Source: Phormidium sp. OSCR
Lineage (GTDB): Bacteria; Cyanobacteriota; Cyanobacteriia; Cyanobacteriales; Geitlerinemataceae
NCBI GenBank assembly: GCA_001314905.1
Contig: LJZT01000010.1
Span: forward strand, 1-64,000
Direction: 5' to 3'
DNA: 64,000 bases
Shown piece by piece: positions 1 to 11,439 of the stretch (positions are counted from its first letter, which is position 1; each line of letters starts with the position of its first letter). The translations under genes were made by a program, and so were the position numbers. The notes under the pieces were generated by a model, which did not search any database, was not told where the DNA came from, and was given only the letters and a program-made list of their open reading frames with translations.

Positions 1-1033
<1,033 letters not shown>

Positions 1034-1080
1034 GGGCTTTTCTGATTTTTTTTGCAGATTTCCTCATAATCTGGCACAAA

Positions 1081-1130
1081 ATAACGCCTCAAACTCTTTC
1101 TGGATAAGAATTTGAGGCGTTATAATTTTT
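1081..1130. terminator. Perfect 13-bp hairpin between the HIT gene and psbA
   Basis: ATAACGCCTCAAA pairs perfectly with TTTGAGGCGTTAT around a 17-nt loop. It is followed by TTTTT on the plus strand and TTTTG on the minus strand. It lies downstream of the HIT gene and upstream of psbA, both on the minus strand, so it most likely ends HIT transcription and insulates psbA. Confidence 0.6.
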
Positions 1131-1182
1131 GTCTTAACAATCTGCAATACAATGTCGGGACTCAGAGCCGCCCCCCTGGCTC

Positions 1183-1689
<507 letters not shown>

Positions 1690-1692
1690 TCA

Positions 1693-2790
1693 TTAAAACT
1701 GTATCAAACGGCGAACCGCTATGGCCGTGGCTGGGGCAAGTAACACTCCGTTACGATAATGGCCCGTGGCGAGTAACACATTCTCATAATTCTCTAATCT
1801 GTCGATGACGGGCGCACTGCGTCCGTCTGGGCGTGGTCGTAATCCGGACCAGTGTTCGATGACTTCAGCCTCGGCCAATGGGGGATAGAGGGCGATCGCC
1901 GCCTCTTGGACCGCCGCTAAATGGCTCTCATCTGCGGTCACGGTCCCGGTCTGATCTGGGAACTCGACGGTGGCCCCCACCCAACAGTCAGACTCAGTCA
2001 GGGGAACCACATGGACATCGCCCCCCGTGATCACGGGACAATTCTCAGGAAATCGCTGAGGGAGACGATAACGTACCGCTTGGCCCAAGACGGGTTGAAT
2101 GGCGATCGCCGCCTCAAGGTGCTGCGACAAGGGAGTTGTCCCCAAACCGGCCGCTAACACCAGCCAATCAGGTTCATAGACCTCCCCTGACTGAGTCATA
2201 ACCCGCTGACAGCGGCGTATCTCTGCGGTTGAGTGCATCGGTTCAACCTCAACAATCTCCGTCTCCCAACGCAGCACCACCCCATTTAATTGAGCCGCCT
2301 CCACCAAGGCTTCGGTGAGGGGACGGGGTTGGATTTGGCGATCGCAACCCGAAAACACCCCCCCCGAGATCCTCTCAACTCCCAACTGAGGAAAGCGACG
2401 CTGAATCTCATCAACCGACCATAATTGCAAAGGAAAGCCCTGCTGCTGACGAACCGCCGCTAATTCCTGCCACTTCTGCCAATTTTCCTCCATAGAACAG
2501 AGTTTCAAAATTCCCCCATCATTGCCAGGCAAATGACGCTCCAGTTTCGCCTCTAACTCAGGAATTAAGGTTGCATAACGTTGCAAACTCTCCTGTCGCA
2601 GTTTCCAAGCCCGACTCTTGGCTTTTTTCTGGCTAATGGCCGCCATTAACACCCCCAGAGCTGCCCCCGTTGACCCGGCCGCCGGGCGATCGCGATCGCA
2701 TAGAATCACCTCCAACCCTGGAATCAAGCTCAACTCATAGGCGATCGCCGCCCCCACAACCCCCGCTCCCACAATCAACACTCGACTCAT
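1693..2790 (-). CDS. FAD-dependent oxidoreductase, DAO family (glycine oxidase ThiO-like)
   Basis: Flavoenzyme of the D-amino-acid oxidase fold, 365 residues. The N-terminus carries the dinucleotide-binding GAGVVGAAIAYEL motif (residues 8-20) and an acidic end of strand 2 (CDRDRPA). The C-terminus has ATGHYRNGVLLAP, which closely resembles the FAD/substrate segment of glycine oxidase ThiO, the enzyme supplying iminoglycine for the thiamine thiazole ring. Cyanobacteria often carry ThiO fused to ThiG, so this stand-alone protein could act on another amine. It lies 54 bp beyond the heptamer array on the same strand as HIT. Fold certain; substrate tentative. Confidence 0.8.
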   Translation of the reverse strand: MSRVLIVGAGVVGAAIAYELSLIPGLEVILCDRDRPAAGSTGAALGVLMAAISQKKAKSRAWKLRQESLQRYATLIPELEAKLERHLPGNDGGILKLCSMEENWQKWQELAAVRQQQGFPLQLWSVDEIQRRFPQLGVERISGGVFSGCDRQIQPRPLTEALVEAAQLNGVVLRWETEIVEVEPMHSTAEIRRCQRVMTQSGEVYEPDWLVLAAGLGTTPLSQHLEAAIAIQPVLGQAVRYRLPQRFPENCPVITGGDVHVVPLTESDCWVGATVEFPDQTGTVTADESHLAAVQEAAIALYPPLAEAEVIEHWSGLRPRPDGRSAPVIDRLENYENVLLATGHYRNGVLLAPATAIAVRRLIQF

Positions 2791-3016
2791 GTCAACAAAT
2801 CCTCACTTTTTCAAAATATCTTGATCGTCTTTACCCTAAAAGAGCCAAACGCCCCTGGCAACCAATTCGCCATCAAGTCTCAGAGTAGATTCAAGCCAAA
2901 ACGTCCCAACCCAACCAACATTTTTGGGGCAAAGTTCACCACTGTAATACAATGAAAAACTGGCTACACAAATAGCCTGTCGTGCGTTACATCGCTCCTC
3001 AAAGGTTTTACCCCCT

Positions 3017-5122
3017 ATGACCGCATCCACCCATATCCTTATGTGTCCGCCTCATCACTACGATGTGGACTACGTGATCAACCCCTGGATGGAAGGAAAC
3101 ATCCATCGCTCATCGCGCGATCGCGCCGAACGCCAATGGGAAGGACTCCATAAAATCCTCAAAGACCATGCCATCGTTGACCTCATCGAACCCCAAAAAG
3201 GCGTTCCCGACATGGTCTTCACCGCCAACGCCGGCCTCGTCCTCGGCGATAACGTCGTCTTGAGTCGCTTCTACCACCCCGAACGCCAGGGAGAAGAACC
3301 CCACTTCAAACAATGGTTTAAAGACAACGGCTTCACCGTCTACGAACTCCCCAAAGACCTCCCCTTTGAAGGGGCCGGCGACGCACTCCTCGATCGCGAA
3401 GGCCGGTGGCTGTGGGCCGGATACGGATTTCGCTCCGAACTCGACTCCCACCCCTACCTCGCCAAATGGCTCGACATCGAAGTCATCTCCCTGCAACTCG
3501 TCGATAGTCGCTTCTACCACCTCGACACCTGCTTCTGTCCCTTAACCAACGGCTATCTCCTCTACTATCCCCCCGCCTTCGACTTCTACTCCAACCGCCT
3601 GATTGAAATGCGGGTTCCCCCGGAAAAACGCATTATTGTCAACGATGACGATGCCGGGAACTTTGCCTGTAACGCCGTCAACGTCGGCGATGTGGTGGTC
3701 ATGAACCAAGTCAGCGACAGTCTCAGCAGCCGACTGAGTGAGGTGGGTTTCACGGTCATCCAAACTCCCCTGAGCGAATTTCTCAAAGCCGGTGGGGCCG
3801 CCAAATGCCTCACCCTGCGCACCACGGAACCGGTGATGCCCAACGTTCACGCCGTTGATTCCGTTGTTTCGACAACCATTACCCTAGAAGGCCATCTCCT
3901 CGATGCCGGAATTATCAACCGGGCCTTAGATCTCGTCGTCGAAGGGGGGGGAAGTTTCCAAGTCCGCAACTTCAACCTCGGCGAACAGCGTCAAAGCACC
4001 TCAACCGCTGACGTTCACATTTCCGCCCCCTCCAACGACGTGATGGAGGAAATTCTGGCCCAATTGATCGAGTTGGGGGCCGTGTCTCTGCCCGAAGATC
4101 AGGCCGATGCCGATCTCGCAGCCGTCGAAAAAGCCGGTGTTGCCCCCGATGACTTCTATGTCACCACCATTTATCCCACCGAAATTCGCGTCAAGGGTGA
4201 GTGGATTCGCGTCGGGAAGCAACGGATGGATGGGGCCATCGCCGTGAAAGAGACTCCTGAAGGGATTGTGGCTGAATGTAAAATCCTACGAGATTTAGAA
4301 ACTCACGAGAAAGTCGTGGTGGGAGTTTCGGGCATTCGCACCGTGCGTAAACCGGAATCTCGCGAAAAACGCGGTAGTCAAGAGTTTGGCTTTATGTCCG
4401 CTGGTGTCTCGAGTGAACGGCGGGTGGAACTGGTGGTTGAACAGGTGGCCTGGGAACTGCGACGGATTCGCGATCGCGGCGGCAAAGTCCTCATCACCGC
4501 TGGCCCCGTGGTGATTCACACCGGCGGGGGAGAACATCTCGCTTGGCTCATTCGTGAAGGCTATGTGCAAGGATTGCTCGGAGGGAATGCGATCGCCGTC
4601 CATGATATGGAACAATCCTGTCTGGGTACTTCCCTCGGGGTGGACATGAAACGAGGAATCGCCGTTCGCGGCGGCCATCGCCATCACCTCAATGTCATCA
4701 ACACCATCCGTCGTCATGGCAGCATCGCTAACGCTGTCGAGGCTGGCGTGGTCGATCATGGGGTGATGTATGAATGTGTGAAACACAATGTCCCCTTCGT
4801 TTTGGCCGGTTCCATCCGCGATGATGGCCCCCTTCCTGACACGGAAATGGATCTAGTTCGCGCTCAAGAACGTTATGCTGACTTGGTTCGGGGTGCTGAC
4901 ATGATTCTGATGCTCTCGACGATGTTGCACTCCATTGGCGTGGGGAACATGACCCCCTCCGGCGTGAAGATGGTTTGTGTGGATATCAACCCGGCGGTGG
5001 TGACTAAACTCAGCGATCGCGGTTCCGTCGAATCCACAGGCGTGGTGACGGATGTGGGCCTATTCTTGAGTCTGTTAGTCAAGCAATTGGCCCAATTGAC
5101 GAGTCCTCTGGTTAACGCCTAA
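3017..5122 (+). CDS. argZ: Arginine dihydrolase AgrE/ArgZ (with C-terminal ornithine cyclodeaminase-like region)
   Basis: Cyanobacterial enzyme that converts arginine to ornithine, CO2 and two ammonia in one step. In AgrE of Anabaena a C-terminal region carries ornithine on to proline. At 701 residues it matches the full-length family. The N-terminal guanidine-modifying domain retains the residues known to matter in Synechocystis ArgZ at the same numbers: Asn22, Asn71, Glu118, His168 and the nucleophile Cys264. The region after about residue 290 contains a glycine-rich nucleotide-binding segment ([13 protein letters not shown]). The gene is monocistronic and overlaps the convergent bioD by 4 bp at its stop. 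It probably serves nitrogen remobilisation, including cyanophycin-derived arginine. Confidence 0.93.
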   Translation: MTASTHILMCPPHHYDVDYVINPWMEGNIHRSSRDRAERQWEGLHKILKDHAIVDLIEPQKGVPDMVFTANAGLVLGDNVVLSRFYHPERQGEEPHFKQWFKDNGFTVYELPKDLPFEGAGDALLDREGRWLWAGYGFRSELDSHPYLAKWLDIEVISLQLVDSRFYHLDTCFCPLTNGYLLYYPPAFDFYSNRLIEMRVPPEKRIIVNDDDAGNFACNAVNVGDVVVMNQVSDSLSSRLSEVGFTVIQTPLSEFLKAGGAAKCLTLRTTEPVMPNVHAVDSVVSTTITLEGHLLDAGIINRALDLVVEGGGSFQVRNFNLGEQRQSTSTADVHISAPSNDVMEEILAQLIELGAVSLPEDQADADLAAVEKAGVAPDDFYVTTIYPTEIRVKGEWIRVGKQRMDGAIAVKETPEGIVAECKILRDLETHEKVVVGVSGIRTVRKPESREKRGSQEFGFMSAGVSSERRVELVVEQVAWELRRIRDRGGKVLITAGPVVIHTGGGEHLAWLIREGYVQGLLGGNAIAVHDMEQSCLGTSLGVDMKRGIAVRGGHRHHLNVINTIRRHGSIANAVEAGVVDHGVMYECVKHNVPFVLAGSIRDDGPLPDTEMDLVRAQERYADLVRGADMILMLSTMLHSIGVGNMTPSGVKMVCVDINPAVVTKLSDRGSVESTGVVTDVGLFLSLLVKQLAQLTSPLVNA

Positions 5123-5817
5123 CTCAGACGGGCCTCAACTTGTCCCAAGATGGCTTCTAAGTCCAAACTGGCGGCTACGGCTGCCAGTTTGCTGGTATCT
5201 CGACAATCGGCTAGATGAGGAATGCAGCCTAAGACGCGCACGTGTGTCAGAGACTCAATTAAATCTTGGGGGGTCCATTGCTCAATTTGTTCAGGAGAAC
5301 GGGGTTCGACGCAATTAAGAACAATCCCCAACAGATTGACCTTCATCTGACGCGCTAGGGCCACATTCGCCACCGCTTGGGCGATCGCCCCGAGTTTGAC
5401 TGGAACCACTAACAGGGTCGGAAGCCGCCAATCTCGGGCTAAATCGGCCACGGTGAGTTCTCGCGTCACCGGAGACCCGAGGCCCCCGAGAAACTCCACG
5501 AGGAGGATGTCGCGGCTGTTGCGTAATCCTTGTAGTTCCCGCCAAACTCGGCCTAAATCAATCTCGCGTCCTTCCTGTTCAGCGGCCAGTGGGGGGGCCA
5601 GGGGGGCTGCAAAAAACTGAGGATTGAGAGAGTCTAAGGATTGATCGAGGTCAAACAAGTCTTGAAACCACTCGCGATCGCCCACTCCTGACTGAACTGG
5701 CTTCATCAGTCCCAACGACTGGCCCGAGAGATGCTGCTGACAATAGGCCAGCAAGGCCCCTGTGAGAATCGTCTTTCCAGTATCTGTGTCTGTGCCAGCA
5801 ATAGCTAAGGTGTTCAT
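5119..5817 (-). CDS. bioD: Dethiobiotin synthetase
   Basis: ATP-dependent carboxylase closing the ureido ring of dethiobiotin in biotin synthesis. It has 232 residues, the normal length. The P-loop GTDTDTGKT lies at residues 8-16, MKPVQSG at 38-44, and the [16 protein letters not shown] segment corresponds to the E-G-G-P region of the family. It is the last gene of a minus-strand series, only 3 bp after the upstream glycosyltransferase gene, so it is probably co-transcribed with it. Its stop codon overlaps that of the convergent argZ gene (CTAA). No other bio gene is in the window. Confidence 0.93.
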   Translation of the reverse strand: MNTLAIAGTDTDTGKTILTGALLAYCQQHLSGQSLGLMKPVQSGVGDREWFQDLFDLDQSLDSLNPQFFAAPLAPPLAAEQEGREIDLGRVWRELQGLRNSRDILLVEFLGGLGSPVTRELTVADLARDWRLPTLLVVPVKLGAIAQAVANVALARQMKVNLLGIVLNCVEPRSPEQIEQWTPQDLIESLTHVRVLGCIPHLADCRDTSKLAAVAASLDLEAILGQVEARLS

Positions 5818-5820
5818 GGT

Positions 5821-6996
5821 TTAACGATGTGCCAGTAATTCCTGATAGAAGCCTAACTGTTTTTGGGCGATCGCCCGGTTGGTGTACTCCGCCAACGCTC
5901 GATGATAGCCTCGTTGAGCCAGTTCTCCGGCTAACTCGGGATTTTCCATCAACTTTAGCAGACAATCCCGCAGGCGATCGGCATCCCCCTCGGGAAAGAC
6001 CAAGCCACTCTCCCCGATGACATGGGGGATTTCCCCGGAGTCGGAACCAATCACGGGGACTCGACAGGCCATGGCTTCGATTAAGACATGACCAAACTGT
6101 TCTTTCCACCCCACCGACGAGAGCGTTTTAAAGCGATAGGTGGTTTCCGAGGGTAACAGTAGGGTGTCTAAAAGATTGATATAACGAGACACCTGATCAT
6201 GGGGAACACTCTCGACAAACGTCAGTTTATCAGCCAGTCCCTGCTCCTTGGCCCAAGTCTCCAGAGGCTCGCGCAAGGGACCGCGTCCGAGGAGTAACCA
6301 ACGCCAGGGGCGATCGCCGAGTCCTTGTAGGGCTTTAGCCAGGGTCATTAAGCCTTTCTCTTCCACAAATCGTCCCACAAATCCCACCACAAACTCCTGG
6401 GGTGGGATTCCTAGTTCTTCTCGCAAATCTAAAACATTCTGAGGACAAAATAACTGTTCATCAACCCCGAGTTGCGGTAAAACCGTCATCGCTCCCTTGT
6501 AACCATGGTCCCGGAGAATCGCCGCCCCATCTTGATTACCCACCACGACCCCATCGGTATGATTAAGGTTATAGCGTTCTAAGACCGAGAGGGGAAATTT
6601 GACCTCATAGGGTAAATTCCACCAGGTAAAAAAGACATTTTTTGCATTCAAATTTAGCAGTCGATTATAGGTAATAAATTGGGCATAGCCCAGAGACTTT
6701 GCCCCCTGCTCAACCTGGATGATGTCGGGTTTAAACTCTTTTAAAACGCCAAATAAATCTAAGCCAAATGTCAACAGTCCCTGTTGATTTTTGCTGAAGT
6801 TTGAAACAGGGACAACTCGAAAATTTCCCTCATTGATGGGTTGACTTTCAACCAGCTTTTTCTGAACTCCCCCAGGTTTCCAACGCTTGGGAACCACAAC
6901 CATAACCTCAAGATTAGGCTCTAAACGGGCAAGTTCTCGTAACTTCTCACGATTGAGGTCAACAATATAGGTGTGGCTGGCAACTAAAATTCTCAT
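5821..6996 (-). CDS. hpsO: GT4 glycosyltransferase, HpsO-like (hormogonium polysaccharide)
   Basis: GT-B fold retaining glycosyltransferase, 391 residues. The C-terminal half has the family-1 signatures VVGFVGRFVEEKG (sugar-nucleotide site) and the EAMACRVPVIGSDSGEIPHVIG motif with the conserved E-x7-E spacing. The N-terminal half contains the acceptor domain. It lies 51 bp downstream of a GT2 gene and an hpsL-like gene on the same strand, the arrangement expected for the hps genes that build the polysaccharide secreted by gliding hormogonia in Nostoc. The family is certain; the hpsO name rests on neighbourhood and overall resemblance. Confidence 0.72.
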   Translation of the reverse strand: MRILVASHTYIVDLNREKLRELARLEPNLEVMVVVPKRWKPGGVQKKLVESQPINEGNFRVVPVSNFSKNQQGLLTFGLDLFGVLKEFKPDIIQVEQGAKSLGYAQFITYNRLLNLNAKNVFFTWWNLPYEVKFPLSVLERYNLNHTDGVVVGNQDGAAILRDHGYKGAMTVLPQLGVDEQLFCPQNVLDLREELGIPPQEFVVGFVGRFVEEKGLMTLAKALQGLGDRPWRWLLLGRGPLREPLETWAKEQGLADKLTFVESVPHDQVSRYINLLDTLLLPSETTYRFKTLSSVGWKEQFGHVLIEAMACRVPVIGSDSGEIPHVIGESGLVFPEGDADRLRDCLLKLMENPELAGELAQRGYHRALAEYTNRAIAQKQLGFYQELLAHR

Positions 6997-7047
6997 AGAT
7001 TTGACCTAAATAACAGTCTTGAACGGGAAACAGGGTCGGGAATTGGT

Positions 7048-8058
7048 TTAGCCCAAGGGTTTGAAGTTTTCGTCCTGGCGGCTATAGACTTGTCCATCAT
7101 CCCAGAGGGATTGAATCCAGGTTTTTAGGGCTTTGAGTAAGCCGAGTTTATAAAAGGCAAAACGCACCAGAATTTTAACCGGAGAACCACTTTTGTTGCA
7201 GGGAGGATGACCGAGAACATGACAATCAAAGAGTTTACTGAAAAAGCGTAAACATTGTCCAAGGGTTAAATTGTGAAGACCCAAGAAGAAGTGATTGTGG
7301 TAAAAGGTGATTTGGTATTGAACGGATTTTGTGCCAATATCATGACAGCCCCCGGTTTCTTCTCCGAGATGAATGAGGGAAGCGTCTGGATCGTACCAAA
7401 TTTGCCGGTTTGTTTTGCGAAATTGTAAACAAAAATCCGATTCTTCGCGGACTGCACTACCGCGATAGCGTTCATCGAAGTGTAAATTAAACTTCTCAAA
7501 TAACTCGCGACGGAAGGACATATTGCAACCGCGAGCGGAGAGGACTTGTTGAGGTTTGATGGTGTGAACCAAGTCGATGTGATACCACGCAATACCGGGG
7601 TCCATGGCTTCAGGGGGGAGATCTTCGATTTTCAAGGCCCCGCCGGAGTCGGCCAGTTTCATGCGATCGAAGACTCGGCCGGCGACGGCCCCAATTTCCG
7701 GGCGATCGCGGTAATTGCGAGCATGGGTTTCTAGGTAATGGGGTTCAAGTTGCACATCGTCATCAATAAAGACAATGATATCCCCAGTGGCTCGCCGCAC
7801 AGCGTAGTTTCTCGCTCCTGGGAGGCTGGCCCAATTGACGCGATACCAATGAATTTGACCCGAGTCAGCTAACTCCTGCAAGTAGGTTTGCGTTTCGGGT
7901 TCATGTTCGGCGGTTTGGTCGACGACAATGACTTCAAACTGGGGATAGTCTTGTTTGAGGACATCGGCGATGGTGTCCCGGAGAGCCGCTTCCCGGCGAA
8001 AGGTGGGAATCACCACAGAAATGGATAGGGATGTCACAGTTGGGCTACTCCTTGTCAT
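7048..8058 (-). CDS. hpsN: GT2 glycosyltransferase, HpsN-like
   Basis: GT-A fold inverting glycosyltransferase of 336 residues. It begins with SVVIPTFRREAALRDTI and has the metal/nucleotide motif FIDDDVQLEPHY, then GAVAGRVFDR and a C-terminal acceptor part with GSAVREESDFCLQF (the ED-type catalytic segment). There are no clear membrane helices. Its ATG overlaps the stop of the upstream hpsL-like gene (ATGA), which implies translational coupling. Assignment as HpsN is by gene order (hpsL-hpsN-hpsO) and is less certain than the GT2 call. Confidence 0.72.
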   Translation of the reverse strand: MTRSSPTVTSLSISVVIPTFRREAALRDTIADVLKQDYPQFEVIVVDQTAEHEPETQTYLQELADSGQIHWYRVNWASLPGARNYAVRRATGDIIVFIDDDVQLEPHYLETHARNYRDRPEIGAVAGRVFDRMKLADSGGALKIEDLPPEAMDPGIAWYHIDLVHTIKPQQVLSARGCNMSFRRELFEKFNLHFDERYRGSAVREESDFCLQFRKTNRQIWYDPDASLIHLGEETGGCHDIGTKSVQYQITFYHNHFFLGLHNLTLGQCLRFFSKLFDCHVLGHPPCNKSGSPVKILVRFAFYKLGLLKALKTWIQSLWDDGQVYSRQDENFKPLG

Positions 8059-9731
8059 CGTTTGCGCTTTTTCTTTTTCTTCTTAGTCTTAGCATTTTCT
8101 TCCTCATCTAGCTCTCGGGCGGCTCGTTCCTCTAAATCTTCTCGTTCTATATCGGGAAGTCGTAGCATCAAGCCAGCAATCATCCAGTAATACACCGCAA
8201 CCGGGTCTACGTCGAGGGGATAGTAGTAGGTTTGATAGCTAACAAAAAATATGAACACCCAGAAGGAAGCGGCATAACTGCGCCAAACCTTATCTTTGAG
8301 CGATCGCCAAATCTTAAAGGTCGTGACGCTAATGGCGGTGACGAAACCTAGAAAAGCCAGCACTCCTAAGGAACCGATCTCATAAATGAGTTTAGGATAA
8401 TAGGTCTCAATCAGTCGCGTTTCACCAAACATACGAGTTGAGTTGGTTGCTCGTCCCACTCCATAACCTAAAGGTCGTTGTCCGTGAGATGAATGTTCAG
8501 CCTGCTCAGCAATAAAACTAGTGGGAGGTGAGGCATTCCAACGGTCAACTGTGCTGTCAATCCGCTCTTGAATTACATCTGGAAAGAGAATAAAACTGAG
8601 CATGATTAGTAAGGCTAATCCACCCACAATGGGAATAAACCGGGCTGGTTTAGAGAGTTGGCCGGTCAAGACCAACATAATGACAATAATAACAGGAACT
8701 AATAAGAGAGCAATTCGTTGCCCTGAAATCACGGCATTAGCAAAGACGAGAGCCATTCCCAAAAAACTAATTAATTGCCAAATTAGGGAAGGATCACTAA
8801 AGGCTGAGGCAAAGGTCAAAAAGGTGTTACCAATTAGAAACCAAGCCCATTGCCAAGGTGCCACAAAGGTTCCTGGTAAGCGAATCATCCCTTGAGAGGG
8901 ACTATAGACCAAAGACCCCCCCACCAAACATTTTGCATCTAAGGTTGCTTTAAATAATGCATCTCCGGTTAAGTGATCGGTTCCTTTACAGGCTCCTGTA
9001 ATTAACATCATGTACTGCATTAAGCCCAAGCCACAGCAGATAATCGCGAGAACTACATGCAACCGAGTGAACCGCAAGAAATCCTTTTTATCTCGGATCA
9101 TATAATAGGTACAAGTAATCAGGGGAACATATCCCAGTAAGACCTTCATCCCCAAAATTCCCATAAAGAAAAACTGTCCTTCAGGTGGCTTGCGAGCCAT
9201 GGGACCCGTGGGGGGATTGGCACTCGCAATATGCAGGGGTAAGTTAACCACAAATAAGGTTGCTAAGACAAACCCGACTAAAATAATTAGAGGTTTCTGA
9301 ATTTGTTTGGGGACAATTACCGGATTTCCCTTTTTTTTAAGCTCCAAAAAGATAGCTGCCATGGCTGGAAAAGCAAAGCCATCTTTAGCGAGTTGAAAAA
9401 TGGCATTGCCCCCTCCAATCCAATAGGTGACGGTTCCGGCGAAGGGCATATAGATGGTGAACAACCACAAGGCTAAATAGGGATAAACAAAGGATATCCA
9501 TAAAACGGTAATGCCTCCTCCCCCCGCGATCGCCAGTTTGGCATCAGCGGTAAAAAATAGGGCAGTGCCAACGATAGCTCCCACTCCTCCGGCTGCGGCA
9601 ACGGTTTGGATAAAGGCTTGGCGTTCTTTAGCCGCTTGTCGCTTTTGTGCAGCTAACTCTTTTTTACTGAGAACTGGCTCGTCAGGCTTAGTCGTCTGTT
9701 TTCCTTTTTTCTTGGATTTTGTTTTCGGCAT
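8055..9731 (-). CDS. hpsL: HpsL-like membrane protein (O-antigen ligase/polymerase type)
   Basis: Polytopic inner-membrane protein of 558 residues with a Lys-rich cytoplasmic start (MPKTKSKKKGK) and a Lys/Arg-rich end (run of Lys from about residue 548). Between them are roughly ten to twelve hydrophobic segments and a hydrophilic loop around GYGVGRATNSTRMFGETRLIE that resembles the periplasmic loop of Wzy/WaaL proteins. In Nostoc, HpsL is the presumed polymerase or ligase of hormogonium polysaccharide. It is coupled to the downstream GT2 gene by a 4-bp overlap. A close paralogue lies directly upstream. Role inferred from topology and context. Confidence 0.72.
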   Translation of the reverse strand: MPKTKSKKKGKQTTKPDEPVLSKKELAAQKRQAAKERQAFIQTVAAAGGVGAIVGTALFFTADAKLAIAGGGGITVLWISFVYPYLALWLFTIYMPFAGTVTYWIGGGNAIFQLAKDGFAFPAMAAIFLELKKKGNPVIVPKQIQKPLIILVGFVLATLFVVNLPLHIASANPPTGPMARKPPEGQFFFMGILGMKVLLGYVPLITCTYYMIRDKKDFLRFTRLHVVLAIICCGLGLMQYMMLITGACKGTDHLTGDALFKATLDAKCLVGGSLVYSPSQGMIRLPGTFVAPWQWAWFLIGNTFLTFASAFSDPSLIWQLISFLGMALVFANAVISGQRIALLLVPVIIVIMLVLTGQLSKPARFIPIVGGLALLIMLSFILFPDVIQERIDSTVDRWNASPPTSFIAEQAEHSSHGQRPLGYGVGRATNSTRMFGETRLIETYYPKLIYEIGSLGVLAFLGFVTAISVTTFKIWRSLKDKVWRSYAASFWVFIFFVSYQTYYYPLDVDPVAVYYWMIAGLMLRLPDIEREDLEERAARELDEEENAKTKKKKKKRKR

Positions 9732-9825
9732 CGTTTAAAATCGGTTGCGCTCAGAAAAGTCCTGGAGTGAACAGCCATGAACAATCATCGCCAATCTGCT
9801 ATGAGGCTTAGTATTCACATTAAAC

Positions 9826-11439
9826 TTAGGATGTTGACTGTTGAGTATGGTTTTGTTCCAGGATAGGAAGTCGCAGGGTAGCCCCGACAATCATCCAGTA
9901 GTAGATCGCGATGGGGGCAACATCCAAAGGGTAGTAGTAGCTTTGGTAGCTCACAAAGAGGATGAAGATCCAGAAGCAGGCGGCATAACATTGTAACCGT
10001 TTCTGGTTAAGCGATCGCCATACCCTGAAGGTAGCTACAGTAATTACTGTAACAAGACCTAGAAATGCTGCAACCCCCAGGATGCCAATTTCATAAAGAA
10101 GTTTGGGATAATAGGCTTCAATGAGTCGCGTTTCGCCGAAAATTCGTGTTGCGTTTGTGGCCCGTCCAAGTCCATGACCAAAAAGAGTCTTATCCTGGGA
10201 TACAACTTGCAGCTGCTCAGTAACAAAGCCAATTGGTGGTGATGCCTGCCACCGGTCTATGGCAGCATCGATACGCCCTTGAATAAGACTTGGAAATAGT
10301 ACAAAAGCAATCCCTGTTAGCAGTAAAATCCAGGACAAGAGCAAGATTGATTTTCGTGGATCTGAGAACAAACCAGTTAGAGTTAGTCCTGAGATTACAA
10401 TAATAGGTATTAACAGCAAAGCAATTGACTGTCCCGAAACAATCGTACTAGCCAAGACCAATTCGATCGCCAAAAAACTGATTGAGCGCCACTTTGGTGA
10501 TGGATCTGCTAAAGCGGATGCCAACATCAAAAACGTATTAGCAATTAAAAACCAAGCCCATTGCCAGGGTGAAACAAAGGTTCCGGGTAAGTGAATTGCA
10601 TTTTGCGAAGGACTATAAAATAAGGCTCCACCTACAAAACATTTGGCATCTACAGTAGCTCGAAATAGTGCATCTCCGACCAGATGATCTGTTCCCTGAC
10701 ATAGTCCGGTCGCCAACATTGTATATTGTACCAATCCTAGGCTACAGCAAATTATCACCAGGATGACATGTAACCGAGTGAAGCGCCAAAAATCTTCTTT
10801 TGTTCGCAACATATAATAGGTACAGGTGATTAAAGGTAAATATCCCAGTAAGATTTTTAGTCCCAGGATGCCCATTAAGAAAGAGTTTCCTTCAGGGGCA
10901 TCTGCGCCCCAAAAATCTAAAGGTAGGTTAACCGTAAATAGGGTGATCAATGCCAGGACAAGCATGATAATTAGAGGTTTTTTTAAAGCTCTAGGAATAA
11001 TGAGGGGTTGTCCTTGTTTTTTGAGTCCCCAAAAAATAGAAATCATGGCGGGGATAGCCAACCCATCTTTAACAAACTCAAAGATAGCATCTCCTCCACC
11101 GAGCCAAGAGGTGACCGTGCCAGAAAAGGGCAGATAAATCACCAATGACCATAACGCCAAATAAGGATAAGCAAAAGATAGCAAAATGACGGCAATACTA
11201 ACGCCTCCGGCGATCGCCAGTGATAGATTTGTCGTCACAAACAGAGCAACACCGACGATCACTCCCACGGCCACAGCCGTGGCGATCGTTGGGCGTAACC
11301 CGTTTCCCTCTTCGATAGCTTGCCCTAGGTTGGTCGTGGCATTCTCTTGAGGCAGAATCGACTCATCATGATTAAGGTCCGGTTGTCTGTTTTGATTAGA
11401 GTTTTGATTAGAGTCTTGGTTGAATTCTTGGTTAGGCAT
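9826..11439 (-). CDS. Second HpsL-like membrane protein (tandem paralogue)
   Basis: 537 residues from the ATG at 11439 (MPNQEFNQDS). It aligns along its whole membrane part with the downstream hpsL-like protein: shared blocks include ITCTYYMLR/ITCTYYMIR, the HLPGTFVSPWQWAWFLI type segment, and LFGHGLGRATNATRIFGETR in the loop. It lacks the Lys-rich tail and has an Asn/Gln-rich N-terminus instead. The open frame extends to 11508 but that part overlaps the upstream small gene and looks untranslated. It lies 94 bp before the other copy. It probably has the same polymerase/ligase class of activity, possibly on a different glycan or as a diverged duplicate. Confidence 0.72.
   Translation of the reverse strand: MPNQEFNQDSNQNSNQNRQPDLNHDESILPQENATTNLGQAIEEGNGLRPTIATAVAVGVIVGVALFVTTNLSLAIAGGVSIAVILLSFAYPYLALWSLVIYLPFSGTVTSWLGGGDAIFEFVKDGLAIPAMISIFWGLKKQGQPLIIPRALKKPLIIMLVLALITLFTVNLPLDFWGADAPEGNSFLMGILGLKILLGYLPLITCTYYMLRTKEDFWRFTRLHVILVIICCSLGLVQYTMLATGLCQGTDHLVGDALFRATVDAKCFVGGALFYSPSQNAIHLPGTFVSPWQWAWFLIANTFLMLASALADPSPKWRSISFLAIELVLASTIVSGQSIALLLIPIIVISGLTLTGLFSDPRKSILLLSWILLLTGIAFVLFPSLIQGRIDAAIDRWQASPPIGFVTEQLQVVSQDKTLFGHGLGRATNATRIFGETRLIEAYYPKLLYEIGILGVAAFLGLVTVITVATFRVWRSLNQKRLQCYAACFWIFILFVSYQSYYYPLDVAPIAIYYWMIVGATLRLPILEQNHTQQSTS

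Noticed and set aside
2836-3030. 64-codon minus-strand frame upstream of argZ
   Set aside because: No homology; it covers the argZ promoter region and overlaps its start.
3110-4786. Long open frames on the minus strand inside the argZ gene
   Set aside because: They are antisense shadows of a gene with clear homology and GC-rich third positions; none has its own homology or ribosome-binding site.
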